Below the pieces are notes generated by a model. It made no database searches and was not told where the DNA came from. It was given only the letters and a program-made list of their open reading frames with translations. From Epiperipatus broadwayi (lineage: Eukaryota; Onychophora; Udeonychophora; Euonychophora; Peripatidae): a stretch of DNA of 64,000 bases. Shown here in pieces: positions 50,880-64,000 of the stretch. The first letter of the stretch is position 1, and each line of letters begins with the position of its first letter. The translations under genes and the position numbers were made by a program. Location of the stretch: positions 1,054,001 to 1,118,000 of the forward strand of contig JAQFVV010006199.1 of the NCBI GenBank assembly GCA_028023455.1. Direction: 5' to 3'.

Positions 50880-51590
50880 GATCAACAGATTTGTGGTTAT
50901 TTTATAGTTTATTTTCCAAGATTAGTATGTTGATAGATCTATGATTGTCACATTTAATCTGAGTTGTGAATATTTGTTTGGCTCAACCAATATACATCCT
51001 AGAATTGTTGAACCACTTATATCCTATTAATATGCTACATTCTTTAGCTATAATGATAAAATAAAGATTTTTTCAAATTATTTGTAACTTTCAACCCAGT
51101 TTCACCAAGAAGATGAATATTATTGCCTTGACAGTTTTTAATAACTTTTCTGTTTTGCTGCAGTTTGTAAATGTTTTGTTTATCATTTCCCAACTATTCT
51201 AATTTGATGTTAATGATTATTTTATATTAATAGTTGTACTCAAATCCTTTAAACTCAGTAACATGTTTTAATGCAAACTTTTTGTAATGACCTTGAAATC
51301 TCACTATATTTATTAGCTTGCTGCCTATTTTTTCTGCAGCCTTGTTCATGGTCCAAATGCAGTGGAAGTATTGGGAAATTAATTGTGAATGAAGGCATTA
51401 TCTCTGATGTGCTTTTTGTTACATCTGTAACAAACTTTATCAGGTTTTACAGGTTAAGATTTTGGTCTCTCTTGTAATAGAAATTTGAATTGATGAGCAG
51501 ATTTATTGTCTTGTCTAGTTACTTTAGTTTGATAAAAAAGCTTTTTTCAAAGATGAAACTTGATCAGTTAACAATGTCTGGGCTATTGTA
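50880..51590 (-). pseudogene. Ty3/gypsy gag zinc-knuckle and protease-end remnant
   Basis: On the minus strand CYRCNKKH (51,409-51,432) looks like the first half of a gag zinc knuckle (C-x2-C-x3-H). Further downstream on that strand, about 51,000-51,050, AKECSILIGYKWFNNSR resembles the end of a gypsy protease domain ('ECN.LLGR.WL'). The order gag then protease is right. All is broken by stops, no RT is readable and no LTRs are seen. Confidence 0.45.
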
Positions 51591-52199
51591 GAACCAAAAA
51601 AATAATACTAAGATTTATTAATTATATAACTTGCAGTTTATGATCGTTCACATTATAAATGGAATAATCTTTTAAAATAATCCTTAATAAATCTTTAAAA
51701 TCACAATTAAAGTTGTTTTTTAATTTTTGTTTTATAATCCTTTGTTTTCTTCTTCTTATTTTTTTGATTACATAAGTTAAAAATATAATAATTTGGAATA
51801 AAAGTAGACTGACTGACAGTAACTCAATTACTTGTTTAAATGTCATTTCTGAAGTTATATAGGACCTATTTGAAAATGCAAAACTTATGAAATTGCTGAT
51901 CTACTCACATATATAAAAACTGCAATCTTTAAATCAAATTTATTTGATTTGTTTTTAAGAAAAAAATGTAACCTGTCCAAGATATATAAGTTTTATCAAA
52001 GCAACTTGTATTACATTTTTCAAGTAATTCTTAATTTTAAAAAAAATATATATAAAAATAATATAATAAAATAGCTCTGATTTAAATTTCAGCAGATCAT
52101 TTTTGTCATTATTTTATTTTCTGTTCCATATTTAGCAAATTTGTGTCCATCCATTATGTAAATAATATAATAATAAGACAGTGTGGTTGAAATTATAAA

Positions 52200-52430
52200 T
52201 CTTTATTAACAGTATATATGAAAATATTAGATACAATAATATATAAGTTCAATTAAGTTATAAATCTAACAGTTATATTTGATTATTAAAGTATAATCTA
52301 ATTATATTAGTGATTGGTGATTGATTTTTATTAAAGTATTAAATATACAGTATATAAGTTCAATTTGGTTACTAAAGTATACTCTAGTTATATTAGTGAT
52401 TGATTACTATTTTGTAGTCAATTAAAGATG
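52200..52430. repeat. Short imperfect direct repeat
   Basis: TATATAAGTTCAATT with TTATATTAGTGATTG(G/A) and AAAGTATA(A/C)TCTA(A/G)TTATATTAGTGATTG recurs twice (about 52,240-52,320 and 52,352-52,405). Confidence 0.6.
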
Positions 52431-53389
52431 GTCAAATCATTTTTACCATAAAATAGGTTATTGTATTTGAAGCCTTGTTGATAGTATTGATAGGACATTT
52501 ACCATGATTGTAGCTGTATTGATAGTATTTGTATGATCTTTAATGCATTATCAATAAGTGTTTAATCATATTAGCAATGGCTATTAGAATTATGTAAAAG
52601 CATCTAAAGTGATTTCAGATTTAAGTTGTCTCATTACTATAAGTATTAAGCTACAACAACTTTCTATCTTATTGTAATCATTTTTGAAGTTTGTTGGATT
52701 ATACTAATTATTGAAAATTACTCACTGTTTAAATTTAAAGAACATATCACAGAATTTTTTTTTTTTATAATCGTTGTTTGAAAATATGTTTGACATTATA
52801 ATTTTTGCTGTTAAGATGATTGTTTTTTAATCATTTTGTTAGAATGATCTAGTGGTGCAAGTTTGAAGTTTTCATTAAAGCTAAGTTACAATTGTTGTAT
52901 TTTCATGTCCATAGTAGGCCTTATATTTTTTATACAACAGCTGTATACATATACATAAAGTAGCCACTCATGTATGATTATGTCCATTCAAATTCCAAGG
53001 AAAGAAAAGACAAAAAACTGCTCTAGGAATGAGTTTTGCAATCTGTGAAATATAAATATGTCCAAGTATAAAACATGCTAGTCTATTTTTCTATTTATTT
53101 AATATTTTGTGATACTTTCTTTTAATTTCTTTAGCAATAATTTTTTTCTTCTAAAATTTCAATTTTAACTTTCTGCCATAATTCCCCAATAGAAACGATT
53201 AATATTGGACTTCTTTAGAATGACTTGGTGATTATCCTTATAATGTAGATTATATTTCTCTTCCATGAAAACCATATTCAAGTTCATCATAAAGCATTCT
53301 AGAATTGAAGAACACATTGATTGATTTTATGATCTTGCTATTGTATTTTTAAGTTTGACAGAGCTATCTTAAATGAACCTTTTTTAATG
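52431..53389. other. AT-rich non-coding stretch
   Basis: Nothing recognised with certainty. The decayed minus-strand LINE may extend into the right end. Confidence 0.4.
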
Positions 53390-54370
53390 TTTTTATATTG
53401 AATTGATAGGGTTTCTTACATACAAGAAATTAGATAAAATAGGAGCCTTATATATAGTCAAATTAATAATGGTAATTATTTCTCATGGTGAAATTCTCTA
53501 TCTTTTCACTTGCTCTGACATACATCTTCCAGACCAATGCCAGCAATGGATGAGCCAACATTAACAAAGTGTATTTATTATTCATCTGTACAATTTTATT
53601 ATGTCAATAAATATAATTTTTAAATACTAAAAGCAGCATCAGCAGCAACATTTTGAAGTCTGTGTTGTATCTCAACATCTAAATCCACCTTTCTATATAT
53701 AAAATTCCTAGGATATTGAAATTAGTTTACATTCTCAAGTTGATAATTATCCAACCTAAAAATTGTTAAGAATTTTTTTTCTGTTATTAGATGATAACAA
53801 ACTTGATTTTTTCTTTTTTTAACATCAATTATTAATCAAGTTTTTTAAGTGCTGTATTCAAAACATTAACTACATTCTGTGAATTGTCTTTTGAAGTGGC
53901 AAAATTAGCACAATTACCAATATATTGTAAATCCTGAATTCAAAAAGATGTTCTTTTTGTTTTTGATTCAAATTATTGCATCGTTGTCCCTGTTCCAAAG
54001 GCAGCTATCATAAAAATTTGAAAACAGTATTGGAACAAATATATATCCTTGTTTAATTCTAGATTTTTATTTTTTTTTATATCTCAAATTTTCCATCTAT
54101 AATAATATACTTGCACTTATTTCATTGTGTGGAAGCTGTATGATATGAATACATTGGATAATAAATTAATTTCAAACAATATTATATACATATTTGATTA
54201 ACTGAACCAGATACCTTGGAGAAATCAATAAAAGCAATATATATATTGTAACATTTTCCACATCTTGCTACCTTGGAGAAATCAATAAAAGCAATATATA
54301 TATTGTAACATTTTCCACATCTTGCTAGGCCTCTATATGCAATAAACTGCGTGAGTTGATCAAGTTATGC
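53390..54370 (-). pseudogene. Relict LINE reverse transcriptase (minus strand)
   Basis: The minus strand at about 54,190-54,240 reads YIAFIDFSKVSGSVNQI, an altered RT motif A ('DFSKAFDSVNH'), in which the catalytic FD has become SG. It is followed by IIDGKFEI (about 54,100), then KQG with a PILFSNF-like motif B (about 54,010-54,060). Shifted frames near 53,900 correspond to the motif C region. The C-terminal part is unreadable. A different lineage from the endonuclease-RT copy at 57-58.7 kb. Confidence 0.65.
54212..54325. repeat. Perfect 57-bp tandem duplication
   Basis: 54212-54268 and 54269-54325 appear identical (both start TACCTTGGAGAAATCAAT and end CACATCTTGC). The length is a multiple of three, but it lies in dead RT sequence. 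Lack of divergence points to a recent event or an assembly artefact. Confidence 0.9.
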
Positions 54371-55134
54371 AAAAAGAAAAAAAGTTTCGTTCCTATTTCT
54401 AAAAACATAACTATATTTCTTGATCAACTCTACTTGTTATGACAATACCACACAGATTGGTTGCAAAACTTTGAACTTCTATATGAAACTATTATAATTA
54501 TCAAATGTAGCTACCTGACACTGTAAATTTTTTCTTAATAATAATAATAAAAAAAATTCTACTTAGTAATTGTTACGATTTACGCTATCGATGAAATCAG
54601 CTTTTATTTTTTTTATCAGGGCACCAGGATTTATATAAGAATCCGCTGAAATCTGTTGCATCACATCTTGCAAATTAAAAAGAAAAATGTTTTTAAAAGA
54701 ATCGGTATTATATTATACCATAACTAGAATTATTTTTTTGATATTATTATTCCTGGAGCTTATTCAAAACATATTGGCAAAGGTAAATTATATTTTCAAA
54801 TCTTACTAAACTAATAGTAATAAATTTAATGATAATCATTAATAACTATTATTAATAACGTACAATGAAAAAGGTTGATAAAAGTAAAAACTTCTTTTAT
54901 TCTAACAAACTAAAAATATTTTTAAGTTAAATAATAACATTGGAAAATACACACGCTAATCCAGATAATGAATCGATTAATAAAAACATCACATGATCAC
55001 ATCTCCTATACTAGCACATTAATTGTTGATAAACAAAGCAAAACTCTCCATACAGTATTGCCACCTGTGCTAAACAGAGTAATCAATGGATGCCAGAAGG
55101 CTTGTGCATAAAATCCCTATCTAATGCCTACTCA

Positions 55135-55191
55135 TCCAATATCCCCAGACTAGTTTCTGGCTTGTGGCCTTCGTCAGTGAGGAGCTTTGGA
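55135..55191 (-). ncRNA. Hammerhead ribozyme (type I), core intact
   Basis: Read on the minus strand: stem I outer TCCAA/TTGGA (5 bp), an internal loop, stem I inner TCCTCA/TGGGGA (6 bp, one U.G), then CTGACGA (55171-55177). Next come stem II GGC/GCC with a CACAA loop, then GAAAC (55153-55157), the minimal stem III ACTAGT, and GTC as cleavage triplet. All invariant core bases are present. An A.A apposition at 10.1/11.1, where a G-C pair is usual, could lower activity. Confidence 0.75.
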
Positions 55192-55362
55192 TCTGAGAGC
55201 ACTGCATCTAGATCCATATGACTATATAAGCTATTGAGCTTAGATTGAAAATATTTTTTGTGTTTTATATTTCATTCTCATAGTTTTGTAGTTAAGTAGA
55301 GATAAAAGGTGGTTGCTAGAGGGTTGCATTAGATCCTAAGATCTAGATGTAGTGCTCTCAGA

Positions 55363-55419
55363 TCCAAAGTTCCTCACTGACAAAGGCCACAAGCCAGACA
55401 CTAGTCTGGGGATATTGGA
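55363..55419 (+). ncRNA. Hammerhead motif, core mutated (unit 2)
   Basis: Same layout as the intact copy, but CTGACGA has become CTGACAA (G8 to A) and GAAA has become GACA. Predicted inactive. Confidence 0.75.
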
Positions 55420-55820
55420 TGAGTAGGCATTAGATAGGGATTTTATGCACAAGCCTTCTGGCATCCATTGATTACTCTGTTTAGCACAGGTAGCAATACT
55501 GTATGGAGAGTTTTGCTTTGTTTATCAACAATTAATGTGCTAGTATAGGAGATGTGAACATGTGGTGCTTAATGGTTTAACACCAATACTGCCTAATAGG
55601 ATGGTGGTGGCTATGGTTGTAGAAGAGCCAAAGACACCAAAATGTATGGGTGCTGAACTGAGTTCAGACCCACCATATGACTATATAAGCTATTGAGCTT
55701 AGATTGAAAATATTTTTGTGTTTTTAATTTCATTCTCATAGTTTTGTAGTTAAGTAGAGATAAAAGGTGGTTGCTAGACAGTTGCATTAGATCCTAAGAT
55801 CTAGATGTAGTGCTCTCAGA

Positions 55821-55875
55821 TCCAAAGTTCTTTCTGACAAAGGCCACAAGCCAGAAACTAGTCTGGGGATATTGG
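55821..55875 (+). ncRNA. Hammerhead motif, G8-to-A (unit 3)
   Basis: The GAAAC box is intact, but CTGACAA replaces CTGACGA and stem I is weakened (TTCTTT in place of TTCCTCA). Predicted inactive. Confidence 0.75.
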
Positions 55876-55990
55876 ATGAGTAGGCATTAGATAGGGATTT
55901 TATGCACAAGCCTTCTGGCATCCATTGATTACTCTGTTTAGCACAGGTGGCAATACTGTATGGAGAGTTTTGCTTTGTTTAATAAAAACA

Positions 55991-56869
55991 GTTAGATAAA
56001 GTAATTAAAGCAATTTAATAGTGTTCACTTCTTACAATTCATTTCCAAGATCTTGTATAAAGTTCTTTAAAAGAAAGTCCCTTGAGTACGAAAATTAAAG
56101 TCTATATCAGGAATGTATTATAAGCTTATATAAATAATTGTTTGCAAACTTTTAAGTCACAATCAGGAAAAGTTACTCTTAACTTACCGGTAAGTTGATG
56201 TAGGTTTATGGGATCCTGAGCTCATAAGAATTTTCATTAGTCTCTCCTGCCGGCATCTTCCATTATTGTTCCATTCTATAGCTGGAGAAAAGGCATGGTT
56301 GTAGTGACCCTTTCATTGCAAAAAGCGGTCTTCACAAGTCCCATTTCCATGCTTGCATGACAGCTTGGTACAGCAAGTGGTGTTCCTGTGCAGAAGTATA
56401 TTACTGCCACAGGTTATGCTCACAGAAACTGCCAACTCTCAGGCACACAACTAGAAGGTAAAGAGAAGACCTAGATCGAAGTTGTTCTCTTCTTTTTATA
56501 CCTTGATCCAGTTTTTGAAATTTCTGCACATCCTTTTGTCCTTTTATCAGCATATAAGATAATAATCTTGTACACTCTCTCTTAAATTTAAGTTACAAAG
56601 TCTTTAATTTTTTAGCATAATTCTGCCATCTTTAATTAGCTAAAATATTTTTATGTTAGCTTATCTTTTTACTTTTGGAATTCTTTTAATTTATCTGGAT
56701 TAGTAATCTGCATATCATTTATTTTTTTCCAATTTTAACTTTTATTTTTAATTACTTAAAAAAAAATATGAACAACAATTTTAATTTTCATTGTACATTT
56801 TAAAAAAATAAATTATACTAATCAGAAAAAAATCAAAAAATGTTTTTCTTTTAAAAGATCGCTAAATTT
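55991..56869. other. Mixed stretch, GC-richer at 56,170-56,500
   Basis: Contains the perfect 16-bp palindrome AACTTACCGGTAAGTT (56181-56196). The GC-richer part looks like decayed repeat; no frame or family recognised. Confidence 0.45.
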
Positions 56870-58750
<1,881 letters not shown>

Positions 58751-61700
58751 TATATTCCATGTGCTTTATAATCTCGATATTATATTATATTGCTTGATGT
58801 AAATCACATGCCATATTTTGTCCTGAACATAGCATCTTTTTTTGAATATATATATATATGTTTGGTATAAATATTTTTAATAGTCTATCATTATTTTTTC
58901 CACATTGCTTTTATGAGTTATTGCTGAAAAAGATTTTCCTGAGATATTTTTCATACTCCTCCGAGAAAGTAAACATTAATTTAACATGTTTATTTCCAGT
59001 TATTAATATTTATAATGTCATTTTGAAAAAGATGCTAAAATAAATTGTACTAATCGATTACAGACTATTTTTCTTCCCGCAATGAATCTTTGCTTGTTCT
59101 TAGCCTTTTTGAAATTCTTGTCATCTTTACCTTCTATAAAAAATAGTTTTTATTAAATTTTACTTTTCGTGTTTTGGTTCTTTAAGCATTACCCAAATAT
59201 TCCTGAGAAAACATTAAAATTTTAATTTCATTGATCTTAAAAATATATAAATTAACGTGAATATATTTTATCAAACTTTGCCATTGTTACTCTCTTTTTT
59301 AGAGAGATTTCACCCCATCTCCTCTCTTTTTGAGTTGCTTTTTTTTTACATTGAAATTCGCCCTCTTAAAATTTTTTTGACGATAGTATTGTTATTGAAT
59401 CAGCATCTCTACTACTATAGATTAGGTTTTGATTAAGATCAAAAGACAATCTGCTCAATAGTTTATTTCATCCACCTTGACCAGTGCTTCATTAGTAAAT
59501 CAGTAGTGATTTTGTTTGCCTAGTCTTTGAAAATCAACTTGAAATGCTAAAGATAGTAACTGTATCATACTAAATTGAATCATCCTGGTTAACAAAAGCT
59601 CTTTAGCTAGCTCAATATAATTATAATGGACTACAAATGTAATTTTTTATCTTGTGAAAAAGCCGATCATAATTATAATTCAATTATTATATTCTTGATG
59701 TCTGAACAGCATTCTTAAAATTTAGAGAATAAAAGCTAGTTAAGATATAAACTATTTTTGTATATGTCAGATATTGTCTGTATGTACATTTATCCAAGAA
59801 TCCTAGAATACATCCTGAACTACATTTGAAAAATTAATTTATGTTAATGTGTGTTGATCAGTTTAATTAATTATCCTCAAGATATAAGAGAAAATAAAAC
59901 CATGGGCTCAAAGTTTATAAGCATCATATTGCAATCATATTTTGCTTTTGTTTTTTAACATTTGTATTTCAATGCTATTTTGACAAACTCAGTTTATTTC
60001 GGACATTATTTTTCAGTTCATACTAGCTTTATTTCAACTAAATGATGAATACTTAGATTGTAAACAAAGTTTAATAAAATTATTGTTGTTGAAACATATA
60101 ATCAAATATAAAGCAGTTGAAAGCTATAATGCCAAAATAAATACTTTATATACTTATAATAAGCAAAAAATATTATAAAATAAAAATTATAATAATAAAA
60201 AATGTTAAATTATAAAACATACTTTAGTCAACCCAAATCTATTATAATAAAACAATGAAAAGTGCTAATAAAAGTTATAATATTAATAATAGTAATAAAC
60301 TTAAATATTTAAGAAAAATAAAACAATGATTTGTTTAATAAACAAGGAATTGTCATGAGTTTTGTCAAGGCTGATGCCTCTTACTTTGACAGATTGCTGA
60401 CAAGTGTTGATGTCACAATCATTGTTAGGCCTGTGAAGATCACTAACAATGTGTTTCAACATGGTTTAATGTGTTTCAATTTGGTGGGGTATTTGAAATC
60501 ATGTTAGAGTTATATTGATTTTTATAATTTTTCATGAAACACTTATCGACTTTCTACAGATCACCAGTTTTCCATGGAACATAGTTTGGGAAATACTGTT
60601 GTAGGTGATTTTTTCATTTTGATATATCCTCAGTGTTTAAAAAGTAATTGTATAATGCTTTATAGTTGGAAATATATTTTTTACAGAAAATGTATGTGGT
60701 ACTTGAAATTTTATTTAAATTCCAATACCATGAAAATATTTTTCATTTTGATGGTCTTATCTCAGTAAACTTTGTGCATTTATTTTCTATTCATTTTATT
60801 ACAGCTATATGAATGACTTTGTTGTCAAATTGTGCTGTTTATTAATGATGAATTTATCATAACATTCCCCCTTTAAGAGAATCAGTTTCAAATGAAAGCA
60901 GTAGGTTTTATAGAAAGCCACATGCTACATAGGTTGTAAAGAGGCTGTCATTCGTTCCAAACTACTTTCTTATTATTATTGATATTATATCTGTGATTCT
61001 AATATTATCTTCATTTCTATTATTCATTTGTAGAATATATTTTTCCTTCATTAATGGTTGGCTTTTTTAAAATTCTGCTGTCTTTAATATCTTTTATATT
61101 AGATTATATATTTAAATCAATTTTTCTTTTCGATTTTTTTATTTTTATTTATTTATCATATGTTAATTAAATGCTCATGAGATTAAAGTACAACTAAAAC
61201 AATAGAGGACAACTGTTTTGTTTAATTAATTAGTCTGTAATTTGTCTCCTGGTCAAGTTTTCAGAACATTTTGTTATTAATTATCATTTGGAAGTTTCTG
61301 AAAATTTTAAAGATTATATTATAAAATTTGCTACAAATGAAATTATTATGTCATTATTTATCATGTACATTTATTGAAGAATCAACATATATATATATTG
61401 ATGCATTTGTGCTCATGCATTAATAGTTTATCACAAAACTCATTTTAACTTTTTACTCTTAGTCTTTTTTTAAGTTATAGTACTTGTTATAATTAACTGC
61501 TACTAATAATCATATATATATAGTACGCCTACAGTTTTATTTTGATTGTATTATTCAAACGTTTCAGTAAGCCCTGTCAAAAAGATTTTCTTTAAAAATA
61601 CCGAAAAAATTTTTGTATTTAATCGGCAGGATTTTTTTTTTTTTGGGAGGGAGGTGGATATGTTTAATGATATATGCCTATAAACAAAAAAAATAATAGA

Positions 61701-62633
61701 GATCAATATATATATATTAAAATGAATTGATTTATAAATATATGTTAAAACAAAATGCGTCCTAGAAGAGAATAGTACTAATACATTTGGAATAGATTAT
61801 AAAAAAAACAAAAACAAATTAATAGCTGTAAGAAAGATTTAAATCTTTTAACTGAAAAAAAAACCCCACAACAGTATCAGACACCCAGTCCGTGGAATAG
61901 ACTTCATAAGCTATAAAATATCTGAATTCAAATCGTTTCAGTCTCTTAGTAATTGCATCCATAAATATTTAGTAATTGTGTCTATACTAATGTAAGATAA
62001 CCTAACTGAAATATATATATGTTTATATGCAAATACGTAGAAATGGCCATATTCAATATATTGATAATGATCTTACATTTTGATGTAGTAGATATATTAA
62101 ATTTTACTAATAACAAACTTTCATTTTTAAATTTTAATATTATAATTTCTCAAGTTATTGCTATTTTTTACCAATATTTTAATAATTACATATGCACAGG
62201 CCTGCATATGCATCTTATATATATATATTTTTAAAAAAAACAAACACCATATTATCCATTAGTTCTCAAACATTTTTTTTTTGTGTGTTTTTAGTCTACT
62301 TTCAAGATTTTTTTTCCTGTTATATACACATGTAATCTGATTAGAGTTTTTAACACAAGAAAATACTAGAAATTTTTTTTCTTTACATAGTATAAATCTT
62401 TCTTGCTACCTAATCTTTCCAAGTGAACGACTTGATCCGGTATTATAATACTGTAGTATTTTTTTTTTTTGGCAATTTTAGTCATAAAGTACGAATTTTG
62501 CATTTTGTTAATATTGTTGCAAATAAAATCAGTTTTTTTTTTTTTTTAATGTAAAAACGTCATTAATAAAAATATGTATAAAGATATTTATAAGGACTTT
62601 TGTAAATCTTACGCTTACAACTATAATATTATA
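58751..62633. other. AT-rich non-coding stretch
   Basis: Several TA tracts (for example 58,846-58,858). Open frames of 60-71 codons are AT-driven and show no domain. Confidence 0.5.
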
Positions 62634-62790
62634 TAGAGAATTTAAATACAGACTTTCAAGCTCTCTTCAGCTATCCACTTTATCTCATATAATCATTCCA
62701 CATAATCACACACATATGAAAAAGATAAATGATCTCCAATATACATATATATTCCAGGTATATAAAATATACTTGTATTTAAAATATAAC
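62634..62790 (-). mobile_element. tRNA-headed repeat, single-arm copy (short-form family)
   Basis: Matches one arm of the 36.0-kb palindrome: TACAGACTTTCAAGCTCTCTT, then CAGCTATCCACTTTATCTCAT, then AAAGATAAATGATCTCCAATA, then CCAGGTATATAAAATATACTT. The opposing arm is absent. Confidence 0.7.
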
Positions 62791-62924
62791 AATAATATTA
62801 ATAGAAACAACTAATAATACTTTTAAGTTATAATTAATAGGTTATTGTTTTATATGCATTCTTCTCCAGCTATTCATTTTATAGATAAATGTAGTATTTC
62901 AAGTCTCTACATCAAGTATGGAGG

Positions 62925-63000
62925 GACTTCCAGCCTGTAGGCTAAGTCAGGCCCTCGAACGCTCTCAATATGATCCCCCGAACATTTTTCACAAACATAT
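62925..63000. other. GC-richer remnant, possibly a transposon terminus
   Basis: CTTCCAGCCTGTAGGCTAAG and CAGGCCCTCGAACGCTCTC resemble the interior of hAT termini ('CCTCCGGCCCGCGGGC...GGCCC'). No partner terminus found. Confidence 0.25.
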
Positions 63001-63129
63001 ATAAAATGGACCTGTATAAAACTTTTATTTACACCCGCGTGTAATATAATGCAAATATTGAATTAAGATTTAATATATGAATTTTTTTCTACAATACAGG
63101 CTTTTTCATATCTGTACTCCAATATGTAA

Positions 63130-63325
63130 TGTATAGGGGGTTTGAACTCAGACTTTCACATGATCCTCAACTTTTCACGCTATCTCTTACTGCTGACACA
63201 CTTGCTCACACGCATGTCGAAAAGATCATCAATATGCAATTTCGTGCTAAACCAGCACTCGTTATTTGGTCCAGATTGTAATCTCCACACATATATATAA
63301 TCAATGCCCAGTTTATAGAGTCAAG
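63130..63325 (-). mobile_element. tRNA-headed repeat, single-arm copy (long-form family)
   Basis: Matches the left arm of the 36.3-kb palindrome: GGGGTTTGAACTCAGACTTTC (B-box on the minus strand), GTGCTAAACCAGCA(C/A)TC, GGTC(C/T)AGATT and CACACATATATATAATCA. It ends near 63,320 without the opposite arm. Confidence 0.75.
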
Positions 63326-64000
63326 TAAAATAAAATATTTATTTTCTCAACTACATCTTTTTCTCTATTCAACTTTCATAATAATTCTAGTTCACTGTAT
63401 TAGAAATGCAATATTCTAACAAATTATTTATATTGTGTAGTTTATCTGACTATGGATTTAATATATGAGCTAAGAACATTTTATTTGTTTTTAAAGTGAT
63501 TTTCGCAGACGAACTATAATTATTAAAAATGAAACTCAAATTTTATTTTAGTATTGTTATTTTGGCATTTAATTTTTTTTTTATTAAGATGGGTTGGTTA
63601 TATGAGTAAAATTGACATAGAAAATCATACATTTCAAAAGAAATGAACCACTGCGTTTTGTGGAAGCAAGTTATTTCACATACACAAAAAAGCTGAAAAT
63701 TTGAAATCATTTTCTCTGGTAGCTTATAAAAGACTGCATCATAACAGAATTAAACTGTCCAGAATATAAAAAGAAATGTTAGAATATATGTCATGAAGGT
63801 AGGTTCAAGGTGAATTGGAAAAACCAAAAAAATCATGGTCCTTATTTAAAAGGGGAAAATTGAAATTGACCTGTTAATTAAAAATGTTGTCCACCCTTAA
63901 GGATTAGAGATAAATTCGTTAAATTTTTAATCAAATATAGTAAGCTAATTTTACATTGATGATTTTGTGTGGACCCAGATTATAGATATCCAAATGGCCC
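63326..64000. other. AT-rich stretch to window end
   Basis: A weak hint of a LINE tail (GWLYE near 63,590, 'WVGHV'-like) is too short to call. Confidence 0.35.

Larger units (their letters stand above)
54977..55990. mobile_element. Hammerhead-bearing tandem/inverted retroelement (retrozyme or Penelope-LTR type)
   Basis: Three copies of one unit are joined: an inverted piece (54,989-55,214), a partial forward unit (55,215-55,524) and a full forward unit (55,525-55,980). The start CATATGACTATATAAGC lies at 55,216 and 55,675, a period of about 457-459 bp. Units end in GCTTTGTTTA. The inverted piece matches 55,339-55,561 with few differences. The whole is bracketed by a perfect 12-bp direct repeat, TTAATAAAAACA (54977-54988 and 55979-55990), indicating insertion as one event. 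No RT frame is present, so it is non-autonomous. The tandem-plus-inverted layout and the hammerhead are the hallmarks of Penelope-like element terminal segments and of metazoan retrozymes. Confidence 0.85.

Noticed and set aside
63560-63990. LINE C-terminal tail at the window end
   Set aside because: Only a few residues resemble the motif and the sequence is cut by the window edge.

Overview
This 64-kb window is very AT-rich (roughly three quarters A+T), full of homopolymers and microsatellites, and looks like intergenic or intronic DNA of an invertebrate animal. I found no host protein-coding gene, rRNA or convincing functional tRNA. The recognisable coding matter is relict transposon protein: APE-type LINEs, Ty3/gypsy pieces, a mariner, a Tigger/pogo piece and a hAT-like element. 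The species cannot be fixed from this. The mixture of tRNA-headed repeats, hammerhead-bearing repeats, SETMAR-like mariner and LINEs resembling the 'craniofacial development protein 2-like' family suggests a mollusc, flatworm, cnidarian or arachnid-type genome, but that is inference.

Layout. 1-930: a long inverted-repeat element. 2.6 kb: a tRNA-derived head. 3.2-3.8 kb: an old copy of a hammerhead repeat. 7.3-9.1 kb: a decayed LINE with an internal 240-bp duplication. 10.0 kb: a strong hairpin. 10.8-12.0 kb: a GC-richer island with a 153-codon open frame on the minus strand. 15.9-17.0 kb: a hAT-like element with terminal inverted repeats and 8-bp flanks. 18.06-21.79 kb: a LINE split by a 2-kb CpG-rich insert of unknown type. 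21.9-22.3 kb: a gypsy integrase remnant. 28.1 and 38.0 kb: two copies of a small foldback MITE. 30.0-31.2 kb: a mariner. 33.7-34.5 kb: a 370-bp tandem repeat. 35.2-35.9 kb: a Tigger C-terminus. 36.0-37.15 kb: two tRNA-headed palindromes of one family, with further copies at 62.6 and 63.1 kb. 37.4 kb: a long (TA)n. 41.15 kb: a solo hammerhead repeat. 43.25-44.5 kb: a foldback element carrying a dimeric minisatellite. 49.0-49.6 kb: a second fragment of the 7-kb LINE family. 50.9-51.6 kb: a gypsy gag/protease remnant. 53.4-54.4 kb: a minus-strand RT fragment. 54.98-55.99 kb: the hammerhead tandem/inverted array. 56.9-58.75 kb: an endonuclease-RT LINE remnant split by a (TTA)n tract.

The most interesting object is the array at 54,977-55,990. 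It is a tandem of units about 457 bp long plus an inverted partial copy, and the whole is flanked by a perfect 12-bp direct repeat. Each unit carries a type I hammerhead ribozyme-like motif. This is the organisation expected of Penelope-type LTR segments or of metazoan 'retrozymes', whose multimeric RNA self-cleaves into unit-length circles. Two of the five copies in the window keep the hammerhead core; the two tandem units share a G-to-A change at the catalytic G8 position.
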